A stretch of DNA of 64,000 nt from the NCBI RefSeq assembly GCF_022678625.1, contig NZ_JALBYQ010000006.1:54659-118658 (forward strand), read 5' to 3'. The notes beneath the pieces were generated by a model that worked only from the letters and a program-made list of their open reading frames with translations, had not been told where the DNA came from and searched no databases. Below, piece by piece: positions 27,740-37,463 of the stretch. The position numbers were made by a program, and so were the translations under genes. This stretch comes from Aliiroseovarius subalbicans (GTDB lineage: Bacteria > Pseudomonadota > Alphaproteobacteria > Rhodobacterales > Rhodobacteraceae). Positions within the stretch are counted from its first letter, which is position 1. Each line of letters starts with the position of its first letter.

Positions 27740-27873
27740 GTTTCCCCCAGTTAAAGCATCCCCCCATTTGGATCGGACACCATCCTTTTGATTAGTATTG
27801 TCCGGATGCTATACCAATTCTTGGTGAAATGCGCATAAACCTTTGGATGGCAGACGCCCGGTCTTAAACGGTT

Positions 27874-28191
27874 TCAAGCCTGCAATTTCTCCAGAAACTC
27901 TAGTTCGACAAAAGCAAATTCAAAATCATTTCCGTTGGCGACATCATGTTCCACACCCAGATCACGAAAATACGGGACACCGGTTTTCAGCGTCGCTTTC
28001 GTCACGTTGCCGTCCTTGTCTGTGATCTCTAGAATACCATCCTGCACCGGCACGACGACATAATCATACGCATGCACATGCCAGCCGGTATTGTCGCCGC
28101 GACCCGCAAAGCGCCATTCGGTGACGCGGGTCCGGTTATTGTCAATCAAGACAGTTGGCGTTGCCGTCCCCTGTTGTTTCCCTTCGCACAT
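27874..28191 (-). CDS. small cupin-domain protein
   Basis: A 105-residue single cupin. The metal-binding pattern is visible as GWHVHAYDYVVVPVQDG (two His and downstream residues), with a second part PYFRDLGVEHDVANG. The ATG at 28191 has GGAAGGGG just upstream and is preferred to a TTG start 36 bases earlier. Such proteins are often isomerases, lyases or sensors of small ligands. It is encoded directly after the ABC permease gene, so it probably acts on or senses the imported compound. Confidence 0.8.
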   Translation of the reverse strand: MCEGKQQGTATPTVLIDNNRTRVTEWRFAGRGDNTGWHVHAYDYVVVPVQDGILEITDKDGNVTKATLKTGVPYFRDLGVEHDVANGNDFEFAFVELEFLEKLQA

Positions 28192-28223
28192 AATTTCCCC
28201 TTCCGCCTTTTTCAGGAGAGCGA

Positions 28224-29207
28224 TCAACGCTCCCTTGTTCTAAGGGCATCCAATGCCGCCCCGAAAATGAGGATCGCGCCAATCACAACAGGTTGCAGTG
28301 ATCCATTGATTTGCTGCAGGTTCATGCCGATCGACAGGCACACAATCAGCAATGCCCCATAGATTGGTGCCAAAATGCCGCCCGAACCACCGCGCAGGGA
28401 TGCCCCCCCGATAACGGCCGCCGCGATGCTGTTGAGCACAAGTGACGTTCCAAGATTGGGCTCTCCTGATCCGGTCTGAGCTGTCATAAGCAAGCCCGCG
28501 ACAGACGCCAAAACGCCACTTGTGACATATGCCAGAAACAAATGCTCTTTAACACGGCGCCCCGCGACAAGGGCTACCTCGTTGCTGTCGCCAAGCACAT
28601 AGAGCACCCGGCCGTGCACCGTTTTGGTGAGTGAGAAATGCAGACCATAGGCGACCACCCCGGCGATGATCAGTGGGATCGGTAACATCAGGATAATCAT
28701 CTGATTAAAGGCAAAACTGAAAGCCTCAGGCAGATTAAAGATCGGAAAACCGCCTGAAATCGTCGTGGCAACACCCGTAAAAATGCTCATCGTGGCCAGG
28801 GTAACGATGAAAGGATTGATCCTGCCGTAAGCCACCAACAGACCATTCATCGCGCCGATCCCAACACCAATCAAAAGACCGATGCCCACACCCAAGACAA
28901 TGCCTAGGCCGGTGCCAAATACCGGGATCATCGCCGTCATCACCATAGAAGATGCAACCGAAACCAGCGAGACATTTGCGCCGACTGACAAATCAAATCC
29001 ACGGGTTATGATCACGACCAACTGTGCACAGGCAACAAAAAAGAACAGCGACGATTGCTTCATTATGTTGGCGATATTGTCACCAGACAGCATCGCCGGT
29101 TGCAACAGTGCGAAGAACGCGACAACTGCAACAATGGCCAGCGGCAACAGAAGATGCGGCCCAATTGCGCGCAAGGAATGGCCAGATACCTGGGTTTGAT
29201 CAGACAT
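28224..29207 (-). CDS. ribose-type ABC transporter permease (second)
   Basis: A 327-residue permease of the RbsC/BPD_transp_2 family with about 8-10 membrane segments. The conserved string GFDLSVGANVSLVSV and the later AAAVIGGASLRGGSGG are both family signatures. It overlaps the first permease gene by 8 bases. With it, it forms the membrane channel of the importer. Confidence 0.9.
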   Translation of the reverse strand: MSDQTQVSGHSLRAIGPHLLLPLAIVAVVAFFALLQPAMLSGDNIANIMKQSSLFFFVACAQLVVIITRGFDLSVGANVSLVSVASSMVMTAMIPVFGTGLGIVLGVGIGLLIGVGIGAMNGLLVAYGRINPFIVTLATMSIFTGVATTISGGFPIFNLPEAFSFAFNQMIILMLPIPLIIAGVVAYGLHFSLTKTVHGRVLYVLGDSNEVALVAGRRVKEHLFLAYVTSGVLASVAGLLMTAQTGSGEPNLGTSLVLNSIAAAVIGGASLRGGSGGILAPIYGALLIVCLSIGMNLQQINGSLQPVVIGAILIFGAALDALRTRER

Positions 29208-30204
29208 GTTTGTTTCTCCGGCTTTCGCGGAAGCTTTCGGCGGCTACCGCAAAAACAATAACCAGGCCAATGATGATGATATGATATTTGCTGTCGATCC
29301 GCGCGAGGCTCATGCCATTGCTGAGCACCGCCAGGAAAATGGCGCTGAGTGCCACCATCTGGATGCGTCCCACGCCCCCTTTGAGGGCAACGCCCCCAAT
29401 GACTGCCACCGAGATACTTTCCAGCATCAGATTGCTGCCTAACGTCGCCTCGCCAGATCCAACACGTGCCGTCAGGAAAAGCCCGACAATGCCTGCCAAC
29501 AATGCGCTGAGAACATAGGCCAGCCAGATATATTTCCGGGTGTTCAATCCTGTCAAACGGGACGCCTTTTCATTCCCTCCTACAGCGTAGAAATAGCGCC
29601 CCAACCGGGTCTGGTTTTGCATAAACCACAACAGGGCCAACACAAGCGCCGCCGCATAGACGATATAAGGAAGGCGCAAGAATTTCCCCCGCCCGATTTC
29701 GCGGGTGAACAACTCGGGCATGTCATAGATCGGCGTGCCCCCTGTCACATACCCCGCGATACCGACCGCAATCGTCATTGTACCAATTGTCACCATAAAC
29801 GGCGAAATCTTGAGCACGCTAACCAGAAACCCGTTCGCTATACCGACAGCCAATGCGGGCACCAGTCCCATCAGGCACCCCAACAGAACAATGACGCCGG
29901 CGCTTTCGATGCCCATTGAGGAAAGCCCAACCATCGAAAGTGCCGAGCTGACACTGGTCAGTGCCACGATTGCGCCAACAGAGATATCAAAGCCGCCAAC
30001 GATAATCACCAACATCTGCCCGGCAGAGATGATCGTTAAAAAAGATGCGTTTCGCAGTACATTGATAAGATTTGATACCCGCAGAAACCGCGGCTCGTAA
30101 AGCGCCAGCAATACGCATGTCAGCACCAGAACAAATGGCAAAATCCCGATGGCCTTTAAGACTTTGCTGGTGCGGCTTTCGGGAATGGCGGCGTGGGCGG
30201 TCAT
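29200..30204 (-). CDS. ribose-type ABC transporter permease (first)
   Basis: A 334-residue RbsC-like permease. It has GGFDISVGAIVALTSVSSAL near residues 70-89 and SVAVIGGVALKGGVGRI near 265-281, both typical of the family. It overlaps the ATPase gene by 4 bases. The presence of two different permeases suggests a heterodimeric channel. Confidence 0.9.
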   Translation of the reverse strand: MTAHAAIPESRTSKVLKAIGILPFVLVLTCVLLALYEPRFLRVSNLINVLRNASFLTIISAGQMLVIIVGGFDISVGAIVALTSVSSALSMVGLSSMGIESAGVIVLLGCLMGLVPALAVGIANGFLVSVLKISPFMVTIGTMTIAVGIAGYVTGGTPIYDMPELFTREIGRGKFLRLPYIVYAAALVLALLWFMQNQTRLGRYFYAVGGNEKASRLTGLNTRKYIWLAYVLSALLAGIVGLFLTARVGSGEATLGSNLMLESISVAVIGGVALKGGVGRIQMVALSAIFLAVLSNGMSLARIDSKYHIIIIGLVIVFAVAAESFRESRRNKHV

Positions 30205-31790
30205 GATGTCGGGTGTCCCTGCGGTTGGTCGGTGTCCTGGTCGCCGTGATCAAAGAAGTGCGAAAGCAGTGCGTTTTCTGTGACGGCATCACCGTCCAAT
30301 TCGCCAACAATCTCGCCTTCACGCATCACAATTACGCGGTGCGACATATGCATGACCTCGGCCAGTTCAGAGGAGGCGATGACGACGGCCTTGCCCTCTT
30401 CCGTCAGCGTTTTGATCACGTCGTAGATTTCCAATTTCGCCTGGATATCGACGCCCACTGTCGGTTCATCAAACAGAAACACGTCGAACTCCCGCGATAG
30501 ACCGCGTGCGATCATCAGCTTTTGCTTGTTGCCACCCGAAAGCTGATCGGCCTTGGCGTGCAGTCCAGGCGTTCTGATCTTTAGCTTGTCGATCATCTTT
30601 TCCGTGAAACTCGTTTCAGCACGGCGGTTCAGCAGCATATTGCCAAGCGAAAACACCGGATCGTCCAGCGCTGCGATAGTACTGTTTGCAATCAGACTCT
30701 GGTGCATCGCCAGCCCTTCGGTAGCGCGATCAGATGGCAGGTAGCATATGCGATTGTTTAATGCTTTGCGGGGCGAGTTGTTGTCCAGTTTCGTTCCACC
30801 AGTGGTGATCGCTCCTGTCTCGACAGCTTCCAGCCCAAAGGCGGCGCGCAACACTTCAGACTTGCCGCAGCCCGCCAGCCCGGCAAAACCCAGCACCTCT
30901 CCGCGGCGCACGGAGAAGCTGATATTTTCGGCCAGCCCGCTTTGCAACGTCACATCCCGGAACGCCAGAACCGTATCACCCGGATTGCGCTGAATATGGG
31001 GGAAAAACTCATCAAAGGTGCGGCCGGTCATCAATTGAACCAGCTCTTTTTCGCTGGTGTCCGCCTTGTTAACCGTCGCAATAAACTTGCCATCGCGCAG
31101 AACTGTCACACGGTCCGCCAGACGGGATATTTCAGGCATGCGGTGCGAAACGTAAACGATTCCCAGCCCCTCACTGCGCAGCTGTTCGATGATGTCAAAA
31201 AGCTGTGCCGCTTCGTGATCCGTCAGAGATGCCGTGGGTTCATCCAAGATCAGAACCTGACAATCCCACAGCAGCGCCTTGGCAATCTCAACCATCTGTT
31301 GGTGGGCCCGGCGCAGCGTGCTGACGCGGGCAGAGGAATCAAGGTGGAATCCCAGCCGATCCAGAACCGCCTGAACTTTTTTGTGCATCGCTGATTTGGC
31401 CAGACGTCCGCCGCTGGTTATCTCGTGGCCCAGGAACAGATTTTCCTCGACGGTCATGTCGGGGATCAGGCTGAATTCCTGAAAAACGACGCTGACGCCT
31501 TTTGCATGCGCAAGTGCCGGCGTCAGGCTGGACAGCGTTTCACCAAACAAGCGATACGAGCCGCTGTCAAAGGGCTGCACTCCGCAAATAATCTGGATCA
31601 GCGTCGATTTCCCGGCGCCGTTTTCACCGAACAGCACATGAACCTCGCCCGCGCGCAATTCAAACTGCATGTCCTCCAGAGCTTTAAATGCCCCATAGGA
31701 CTTATCCAGATGCGCAATCTCAATAAGAGCTGCATCGGACGTTCCGGGCGCAATTGCTGCGCCCGGTTTTGTTGTTGTTGAGGTCATCAA
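30201..31790 (-). CDS. ribose-type ABC transporter, double ATP-binding protein
   Basis: A 529-residue ATPase made of two ABC domains, as in RbsA. Domain 1 has Walker A GENGAGKST and Walker B VLILDEPTASLT. Domain 2 has a degenerate loop GLAGCGKSEV, the signature LSGGNKQKLMIARGL and FLFDEPTVGVD. It energises the two-permease channel. The gene begins 3 bases after the binding-protein gene ends. Confidence 0.93.
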   Translation of the reverse strand: MMTSTTTKPGAAIAPGTSDAALIEIAHLDKSYGAFKALEDMQFELRAGEVHVLFGENGAGKSTLIQIICGVQPFDSGSYRLFGETLSSLTPALAHAKGVSVVFQEFSLIPDMTVEENLFLGHEITSGGRLAKSAMHKKVQAVLDRLGFHLDSSARVSTLRRAHQQMVEIAKALLWDCQVLILDEPTASLTDHEAAQLFDIIEQLRSEGLGIVYVSHRMPEISRLADRVTVLRDGKFIATVNKADTSEKELVQLMTGRTFDEFFPHIQRNPGDTVLAFRDVTLQSGLAENISFSVRRGEVLGFAGLAGCGKSEVLRAAFGLEAVETGAITTGGTKLDNNSPRKALNNRICYLPSDRATEGLAMHQSLIANSTIAALDDPVFSLGNMLLNRRAETSFTEKMIDKLKIRTPGLHAKADQLSGGNKQKLMIARGLSREFDVFLFDEPTVGVDIQAKLEIYDVIKTLTEEGKAVVIASSELAEVMHMSHRVIVMREGEIVGELDGDAVTENALLSHFFDHGDQDTDQPQGHPTS

Positions 31791-31793
31791 AGC

Positions 31794-32843
31794 TTACTCG
31801 ACCGAATATACCGGATTCCAGTCCGCTGGTGCAAACGAGCGGCTAAGGTCCAGACCATCTATGTTTTCCTTGGTCACAACGGTCATGGATGGGAAGAGAT
31901 GCACCATGTGATCTTTGCCCTCCAGAATACGCACAGCCATATCCATCGCGATGCGTGCTTCCATCACCGGAGACTCGGTCACAGTTGCGGTCACAACGCC
32001 GGATTTAACCAGATCAACCATGCCTTCGTTGGAGTAATACGCAGCGATCTGCGCATCGTCGATGCCGGCTTCTTCCAGCGCCTGTGCGGCGACTTCGGCT
32101 GTCACGGCTGTGCCGTAAACGATGTTTACGCCGTCATACGCCTGCAGCGCATCTTCGACCAGCTTAAGCTGGATGCTTTTGCCTGTATCGCCATATTTTG
32201 CTTCCAGAAGTTCAATGCTGCTGCCTTCCAGCGCGCGCTCAACGCCTTCTGTTGACGCTTCTGCCCAACCGGAACCCTGCGGACCAGGGAAGTGCACCAT
32301 GCGCATAGCGTTTCCGCCTGCCTTTTCTACCAGAAACTTAGCACCAGCTTCGGCGGCATCATCATAATTTGCAAAGATACGCGCGTCGGCCACATCGCTC
32401 ATCGGGTTGATCACACCGACCTGAACAACACCTTTTGCCTTACCTTCTGCCATACTTTTGGCCAGGCCTGCTTCTGAGATGGCCCCAATTACAATCGCGT
32501 CGACACCCAGAGCAAGACAGTCATTATATTGCGACACTTGCTTGGCGGCTTCGGTATAGCCACCCGCCTCAAGAATAGTCGCCTTAACGCCCAGATTGCG
32601 AGCCTGATCTACGATGCCGTAGTTAACACCAACCCAATAGCTGTCTTTCATGTGGGGGAAAAGCACGCAAATGTGCCATTGCTTTTCAGCTTTTTCCAAC
32701 CCCGAATAGGATACGGTTTCGTTTTTGCCGTCAGCCGCGTTGACAACGTCAAAGGGCCAAATGGAGCCATCTGCGGATGCCATCGTTGTCACAGACGCCG
32801 CAAGAATGGCGGATGTTGACAGAGTTGCGAGTAGTTTCTTCAT
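31794..32843 (-). CDS. TorT-like periplasmic substrate-binding protein
   Basis: A 349-residue secreted protein with a signal peptide of about 24 residues (ending near MASA-DG). The mature part has the periplasmic-binding-protein fold of the ribose/TorT type, including the segment DSYWVGVNYGIVDQARNLGV and VLFPHMK near the start. TorT-like proteins bind small osmolytes or sugars. Because the permeases and ATPase follow in the same operon, it is the capture protein for this importer and not a TorS partner. Its upstream region has an inverted repeat that may be an operator. Confidence 0.88.
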   Translation of the reverse strand: MKKLLATLSTSAILAASVTTMASADGSIWPFDVVNAADGKNETVSYSGLEKAEKQWHICVLFPHMKDSYWVGVNYGIVDQARNLGVKATILEAGGYTEAAKQVSQYNDCLALGVDAIVIGAISEAGLAKSMAEGKAKGVVQVGVINPMSDVADARIFANYDDAAEAGAKFLVEKAGGNAMRMVHFPGPQGSGWAEASTEGVERALEGSSIELLEAKYGDTGKSIQLKLVEDALQAYDGVNIVYGTAVTAEVAAQALEEAGIDDAQIAAYYSNEGMVDLVKSGVVTATVTESPVMEARIAMDMAVRILEGKDHMVHLFPSMTVVTKENIDGLDLSRSFAPADWNPVYSVE

Positions 32844-33214
32844 GGTGAACCTCCCAGTTCAGGTTGTTTTGTGAGTCATTGTGCAAAGCGTTTCGGTGCA
32901 ATCTCGTGTCAAACTCACAATGACGCCGGAGTATTGCCTGCACTATCTTGAGTGTGGAGGCGGTGATATTGGTCGTGAGCGGCCTTTTTGGCCTGATATT
33001 ACGAACAATCTTCGCCCGTTTAGCCGTCTTCCTTCCCAGATTTCGGAGTTCCCGCCGTAGTTCGCCCGTACCAACGTCGCTACCCTGATCCCGCGTGCAA
33101 TGGCGGTGGATTTGCGGTCCTGTACAACTACTTTTTCACGGCTTTGTTCCTATTCTTCGTTTCATCAAATTGAGCACCGGAAGAACGTCAAAGCTCCTCC
33201 GGCGGCATGCGCGT
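32844..33214. other. intergenic promoter region with inverted repeats
   Basis: No protein-like open frame is seen in these 371 bases. The region must hold the promoter of the minus-strand transporter operon (start at 32843) and the terminator of the pxp operon, which also runs on the minus strand. The 9-base inverted repeat listed next is the clearest signal. Confidence 0.55.
32875..32924. promoter_or_regulatory. inverted repeat upstream of the TorT-like gene, possible operator
   Basis: GTCATTGTG (32875-32883) and CACAATGAC (32916-32924) are exact reverse complements 32 bases apart. An overlapping GTGAGT/ACTCAC pair (32871-32876 and 32913-32918) adds to the symmetry. It lies 32-81 bases before the binding-protein start, where a regulator such as the AraC protein could bind. 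Confidence 0.4.
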
Positions 33215-34189
33215 TCAGGAGAGATGCTCGCGCACTTTGTTCAGTGAGTTCGCGCGTTCGCGTCGGGCGGCCAGGGCGGTGTCCATGTCTACTTTCACAA
33301 ACTGCGTCTCTACATTGGGCTGCAATTGTCCGATCAGATCCATATCTGCGGAAATCACCGTCCCGATCATAAAGTACCCGCCACCCGATACCGCATCGCG
33401 GTGCAGGATAATCGGTTCAGACCCGCTGGGCACTTGCACTGATCCGTAAGGGTAACAGGCGTCCGTGATGTTCGATGGATCCGACCCCGCACCAAACGGC
33501 GGTTCGCGATCGACGAACTCAAGCGGCGTACCGCCTTTAAAGCGGTAGCCCATCCGGTCTGCCTCAGAGGCGACCTTCCATGTTTCATCAAAGAAACGAG
33601 TGCCCGATTTTTCAGTGATACGGTGCCAGTAAAGCCCCGGCAAAACGCGCAGTTCAGCGATCTTACCCGGCAGACGGCGCATATTTTCAGGAATGTGCGC
33701 ACCAGCTTTTGCCGCAGACGCGGGTTTGCCCACGGGCAGTACATCGCCCGGCTGAATGGCGCGGCCATCAACACCGCCCAATGCCCCGATTGGATAGGTG
33801 GATCGGCTGCCAAGTGCGGTCGGCGTGTCGATCCCGCCCGCCACTGCAATATAGGCGCGCGCGCCGGAACGCAGGAAATCGAATGACAGGACCTGACCTG
33901 CTTTGACTTCAATTGCGCTCCAAGAGTCCAGCACTTCACCGTCCAGTTTGGGCGGCAGATCACCACCCGTCACCGCGACAATGCTGTCTTGTGTAAACTC
34001 AAGCTCTGGACCCATGAACACACATTCAAGGCCCGCTGCACCTTCGTCATTGCCAACCAGCATGTTGGCACAGCGCATGGCGAAGCGATCCATCGCGCCG
34101 CCCATCGGAATACCCAAATGATAGTAGCCCGGGCGCCCAAGGTCCTGGATTGTGGTCGCAAAACCGGCTGTTTTCACATTAATCGGCAT
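33215..34189 (-). CDS. pxpC: 5-oxoprolinase subunit PxpC (biotin-dependent carboxyltransferase-like)
   Basis: A 324-residue protein of the KipA/allophanate-hydrolase-subunit-2 family. It opens with INVKTAGFATTIQDLGRPGYYHLGIP, the family hallmark (residues 3-28), and contains GPELEF and the later GGYFMIGTVISADMDLIGQ. With PxpB and PxpA it hydrolyses 5-oxoproline to glutamate using ATP. The start at 34189 overlaps the end of pxpB by 11 bases; a longer in-frame extension upstream is a shadow of pxpB. Confidence 0.9.
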   Translation of the reverse strand: MPINVKTAGFATTIQDLGRPGYYHLGIPMGGAMDRFAMRCANMLVGNDEGAAGLECVFMGPELEFTQDSIVAVTGGDLPPKLDGEVLDSWSAIEVKAGQVLSFDFLRSGARAYIAVAGGIDTPTALGSRSTYPIGALGGVDGRAIQPGDVLPVGKPASAAKAGAHIPENMRRLPGKIAELRVLPGLYWHRITEKSGTRFFDETWKVASEADRMGYRFKGGTPLEFVDREPPFGAGSDPSNITDACYPYGSVQVPSGSEPIILHRDAVSGGGYFMIGTVISADMDLIGQLQPNVETQFVKVDMDTALAARRERANSLNKVREHLS

Positions 34190-35054
34190 TGAGCATCTCC
34201 TCCAGCCTGGCGTTGGTGCCGTCGATATCCTTGTTGAAATCCTCAAGCGAGAAGACCACCTCGCGGATACGTGGCTCATAAGTATTCGCCTCAACCGCAG
34301 CGATACATCTGTCGTATTCGGCCCGGTCAATGGGTTTCCATTTGACGATGTCGCCAGGTTTGAAGAACACCATGAAATCCTTGAGGTAGCCGGTCTTTTG
34401 TTCGGGATCGTAGATCGGCATCGGGGTGACTCCGAACATCTGATAGCCACCTGCTCCGCGTACCGAGTAGATACAGGAAAAGCAGCCACCATAGCCCACG
34501 GTCAGTTTTGGGGTGTCCGTGCGCGGGCGCAGATACTTGGGTACCTGAATTTGCCGGTCGCGATCCACCATCTGATAGAGGAAAGGCAGGCCAGACACGA
34601 AACCAACCATCGACACGAACCACGGTGATCCTGAATGCGCGGCGATGAAATCCTCAACGCTATCATAGCCATTGATCCGCGCTGCATATTCTATGTCAGT
34701 CGCACCCGGATCCTGATGCCGTTCTCGGAAGCGCATCAATGTCTCGTGCGTCCAGGGATCCTGATACAATACCGGAATTTCAATTATCCTGGTGGTCAGA
34801 ACGGGCTCTGCCAGACTGGCCGTTGTTTCCATTTCCTTGAGACGCGCCATCAGCGTATCAGGATGAATTACATCCGGATCGAACTTGATCTGAAACGAGG
34901 CGTTCGCCGGGCAAATCTCGGTGATGCCGTCAATTTTGGCGTCTCGCACCGCGTTGGTCATCGACAATGTGGTGAAAAATGCCTCTAGCGACATTTCCTC
35001 ACTCACTTCAACAAAGATGTGTTCATCACCTCCAAAGGTGTACCTTGATGTCAT
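34179..35054 (-). CDS. pxpB: 5-oxoprolinase subunit PxpB (carboxyltransferase domain protein)
   Basis: A 291-residue protein of the KipI/allophanate-hydrolase-subunit-1 family. Family strings include VLYQDPWTHETL, the FVSGLPFLYQM region and GGYQMFGVTPMPIYDPEQK. The usual length is about 230, so there is an N-terminal extension. It forms a complex with PxpC. It overlaps accC by 4 bases and pxpC by 11 bases. Confidence 0.9.
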   Translation of the reverse strand: MTSRYTFGGDEHIFVEVSEEMSLEAFFTTLSMTNAVRDAKIDGITEICPANASFQIKFDPDVIHPDTLMARLKEMETTASLAEPVLTTRIIEIPVLYQDPWTHETLMRFRERHQDPGATDIEYAARINGYDSVEDFIAAHSGSPWFVSMVGFVSGLPFLYQMVDRDRQIQVPKYLRPRTDTPKLTVGYGGCFSCIYSVRGAGGYQMFGVTPMPIYDPEQKTGYLKDFMVFFKPGDIVKWKPIDRAEYDRCIAAVEANTYEPRIREVVFSLEDFNKDIDGTNARLEEMLNAD

Positions 35055-36436
35055 GATCTTGTTCCTTCGTCATCGGAAAGGGTATGTGCGTTTTCTTCCA
35101 GCCATGGCTCGAGCCACTTGGTGTGAAAGTTGCCGGCCTGAACCTTAGGATCGCGGGCCAGAGCTGCAAATAACGGTGCGGTGGTTTTCAGCGTTCCGGT
35201 GCGCAATTCGGTGATAGCGCGGGCCAGACGGCAAATCGCAGCTTCACGTGTATGGGCCGATACAATCAGCTTGCCGACCAGTGAATCGTAGAACGGCGGG
35301 ATCTGATAACCATCGTACAGCATGTGATCAAAGCGCACTCCAGGGCCGCCCGGCGTGCGAAAGTCGCTGACCACCCCCGGAAAGGGCATGAAGTTGTTCG
35401 CAGGGTCTTCGGCGTTGATGCGCACTTCGATCGCATGGCCACGCAACACGATGTCATCCTGGGAAACCGACAGCGGTGTCCCCCCCGCAATCGCAATCAT
35501 TTCTTTCACAAGGTCGATGCCTGTGATTGCCTCAGTGACCGGATGCTCGACCTGAATACGCGTGTTCATTTCGATAAAGTAAAAGTCACCGCTTTCATCG
35601 TCATAGAGGTACTCAACTGTACCAGCGCCCCGATAGTTGACCGATGCCGCCAGTGCGACGGCTGAGGAACACAGCTTTTCGCGCACCTCATCGCTCAGCG
35701 CACAAGACGGTCCTTCCTCCCAGACCTTCTGTCGTCGGCGTTGCAGGGAACATTCCCGTTCATAGCAATGCACAAAATTGACGCCATCGCCAAGAATTTG
35801 CACTTCGATATGACGCGCCTTGGCAATCAGCTTTTCCATGTACAGCCCGCCGTCGCCAAAGGCTGATTTTGCCTCTGCCGCAGCTTGCGGGGCGAATTGA
35901 GCGAATTCCTCGGCATTTTCGGCCACGCGAATACCGCGCCCACCACCACCTGCGGTCGCCTTGATCATCACCGGGAAACCTATCTGAGCCGCCAGTTCAC
36001 TGGCCACATCAAGATCTACGATGATACCGTCACTACCTGGGACCGTTGGCACATTGGCCTCCTGAGCAGCCTTGCGGGCCGAGGCCTTGTCACCCATGGA
36101 TCGGATCATGTCGCCGCTGGGCCCGACAAAGGCGATGCCTGCCGCGTTCACCGCATCCGCAAAATCAGCATTCTCAGCCAGAAACCCATAACCGGGATGC
36201 ACCGCATCTGCGCCGGATTGTTTAACGGCATCCAACACAGCTTCAATATTCAGATAAGATTTTGAAGCAGGCGGTGGCCCGATCTCGATAGCTTCATCCG
36301 CCATCTCGACCGCCAGAGAATTCACATCATCCGCGCTATAGACCTGAACAGTGCGAATGCCCATCTCGCGCGCGGCGCGGATGATCCTGACGGCAATCTC
36401 ACCGCGGTTCGCAATCAGAAGTTTGGAAATGCCCAT
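35051..36436 (-). CDS. accC: biotin carboxylase (AccC-like)
   Basis: A 461-residue ATP-grasp enzyme that carboxylates biotin on the carrier protein. Motifs: KLLIANRGEIAVRIIRAARE at the N-terminus, HPGYGFLAENADFA, the glycine loop KATAGGGGRGI, and FIEMNTRIQVEHPVTE. The ATG at 36436 is preferred to a TTG 12 bases earlier. It is embedded in a pxp operon with a dedicated carrier, so it is likely a pathway copy and not the housekeeping subunit. It could supply a carboxylation step next to the 5-oxoprolinase-like subunits. Confidence 0.92.
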   Translation of the reverse strand: MGISKLLIANRGEIAVRIIRAAREMGIRTVQVYSADDVNSLAVEMADEAIEIGPPPASKSYLNIEAVLDAVKQSGADAVHPGYGFLAENADFADAVNAAGIAFVGPSGDMIRSMGDKASARKAAQEANVPTVPGSDGIIVDLDVASELAAQIGFPVMIKATAGGGGRGIRVAENAEEFAQFAPQAAAEAKSAFGDGGLYMEKLIAKARHIEVQILGDGVNFVHCYERECSLQRRRQKVWEEGPSCALSDEVREKLCSSAVALAASVNYRGAGTVEYLYDDESGDFYFIEMNTRIQVEHPVTEAITGIDLVKEMIAIAGGTPLSVSQDDIVLRGHAIEVRINAEDPANNFMPFPGVVSDFRTPGGPGVRFDHMLYDGYQIPPFYDSLVGKLIVSAHTREAAICRLARAITELRTGTLKTTAPLFAALARDPKVQAGNFHTKWLEPWLEENAHTLSDDEGTRS

Positions 36437-36448
36437 GACTTGTACCAA

Positions 36449-36691
36449 CTATGTTTCGAGTTCGACCAGCACTTGACCGGGCATGATCGCATCTTCGTTT
36501 TCTGTCGCGAACGACGTAATGGTGCCGTCAAATTCGGACTTCACTTCAGTGTAGGTTTTCATCACCTCAACCAGGCCAATGACGTCACCCACCTTCACGG
36601 TGTCGCCGACTTCTTTATAGTTCGGCTCTTCGGGTGACGAGCTACGGTAAAACACACCCGGAAGCGGTGATTTTATTTCGGATTTGGACAT
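36449..36691 (-). CDS. accB: biotin carboxyl carrier protein (AccB-like)
   Basis: An 80-residue biotinyl-domain protein. The biotinylated lysine is Lys45 in the EVMKTYTEV motif, where the usual EAMK/EVMK sequence is kept. It lacks the long N-terminal region of housekeeping AccB, so it is a minimal carrier. The start at 36691 is the only ATG that fits the domain. The gene lies 12 bases before accC and should serve it. Confidence 0.92.
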   Translation of the reverse strand: MSKSEIKSPLPGVFYRSSSPEEPNYKEVGDTVKVGDVIGLVEVMKTYTEVKSEFDGTITSFATENEDAIMPGQVLVELET

Positions 36692-36731
36692 TTTATATCT
36701 CCTCAAAGAAAGTCGGTTGCGCCGCAGTCGC

Positions 36732-37463
36732 TCAGGACGTGGCAAGCCTGTCGCCGAGCGCCGCGCGCATGGCCGATACAATACCGACCACATTTGGCGT
36801 GTCGGAGTGCACACAGATTGTCTCTGCACGCACAACATTTTGTTTTCCGGATGCACTCACGACGATGCCATCATCAACAGCCCTGACTGATTTCTCAGCA
36901 ACAACGTTTGGATCATAAGCCGAATGTTCGCGGGTGATCAGCAGCTTGCCGTCGTCATCGTAGTCCAGATCAGCAAAAAATTCCGCCTTAAACTCCATGC
37001 CACGTGCGGTGTAGATTTCCTCGTGCAATGTGCCTGCCAACCCAAAGATCGGAACGCCAAGGTGTTCGCTCGCATCGCAAATCGCGTGGGCGATATGCTC
37101 GTGGCGCGCTGCCATACCATAAAGTGCACCGTGCGGTTTGAGGTGCGAGAGCTTCACACCCTGGACCTTCAAAAATTCGCTCAAAGCACCAATCTGGTAA
37201 AGGATGATGTTGGCCATCTCTGCACGGTCGACCATCATTTCACGGCGCCCAAAGCCTGCCAGATCAGGCAGCGAGAAATGTGCGCCTACCTTGACGCCGT
37301 GCTTTTTGGCTGATGCCACGGCATGGGCCATATGGTTTGGATCAGACCCGTGATACCCGCAAGCCACATTTGCTTCGGTAATCAACGGCATGATCGCGTC
37401 ATCATCGCCCAGCTTATAAAGGCCAAAGCTCTCGCCCATGTCACAGTTGATATCTACGGCCAT
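36732..37463 (-). CDS. pxpA: 5-oxoprolinase subunit PxpA (LamB/YcsF family)
   Basis: A 243-residue protein of the LamB/YcsF family. It starts with VDINCDMGESFGLY and continues with ITEANVACGYHGSDP, both family signatures, and later KPHGALYGM. It is the third subunit of the ATP-dependent 5-oxoprolinase. It is the first gene of the operon pxpA-accB-accC-pxpB-pxpC, transcribed away from the divergent lysR gene. Confidence 0.93.
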   Translation of the reverse strand: MAVDINCDMGESFGLYKLGDDDAIMPLITEANVACGYHGSDPNHMAHAVASAKKHGVKVGAHFSLPDLAGFGRREMMVDRAEMANIILYQIGALSEFLKVQGVKLSHLKPHGALYGMAARHEHIAHAICDASEHLGVPIFGLAGTLHEEIYTARGMEFKAEFFADLDYDDDGKLLITREHSAYDPNVVAEKSVRAVDDGIVVSASGKQNVVRAETICVHSDTPNVVGIVSAMRAALGDRLATS

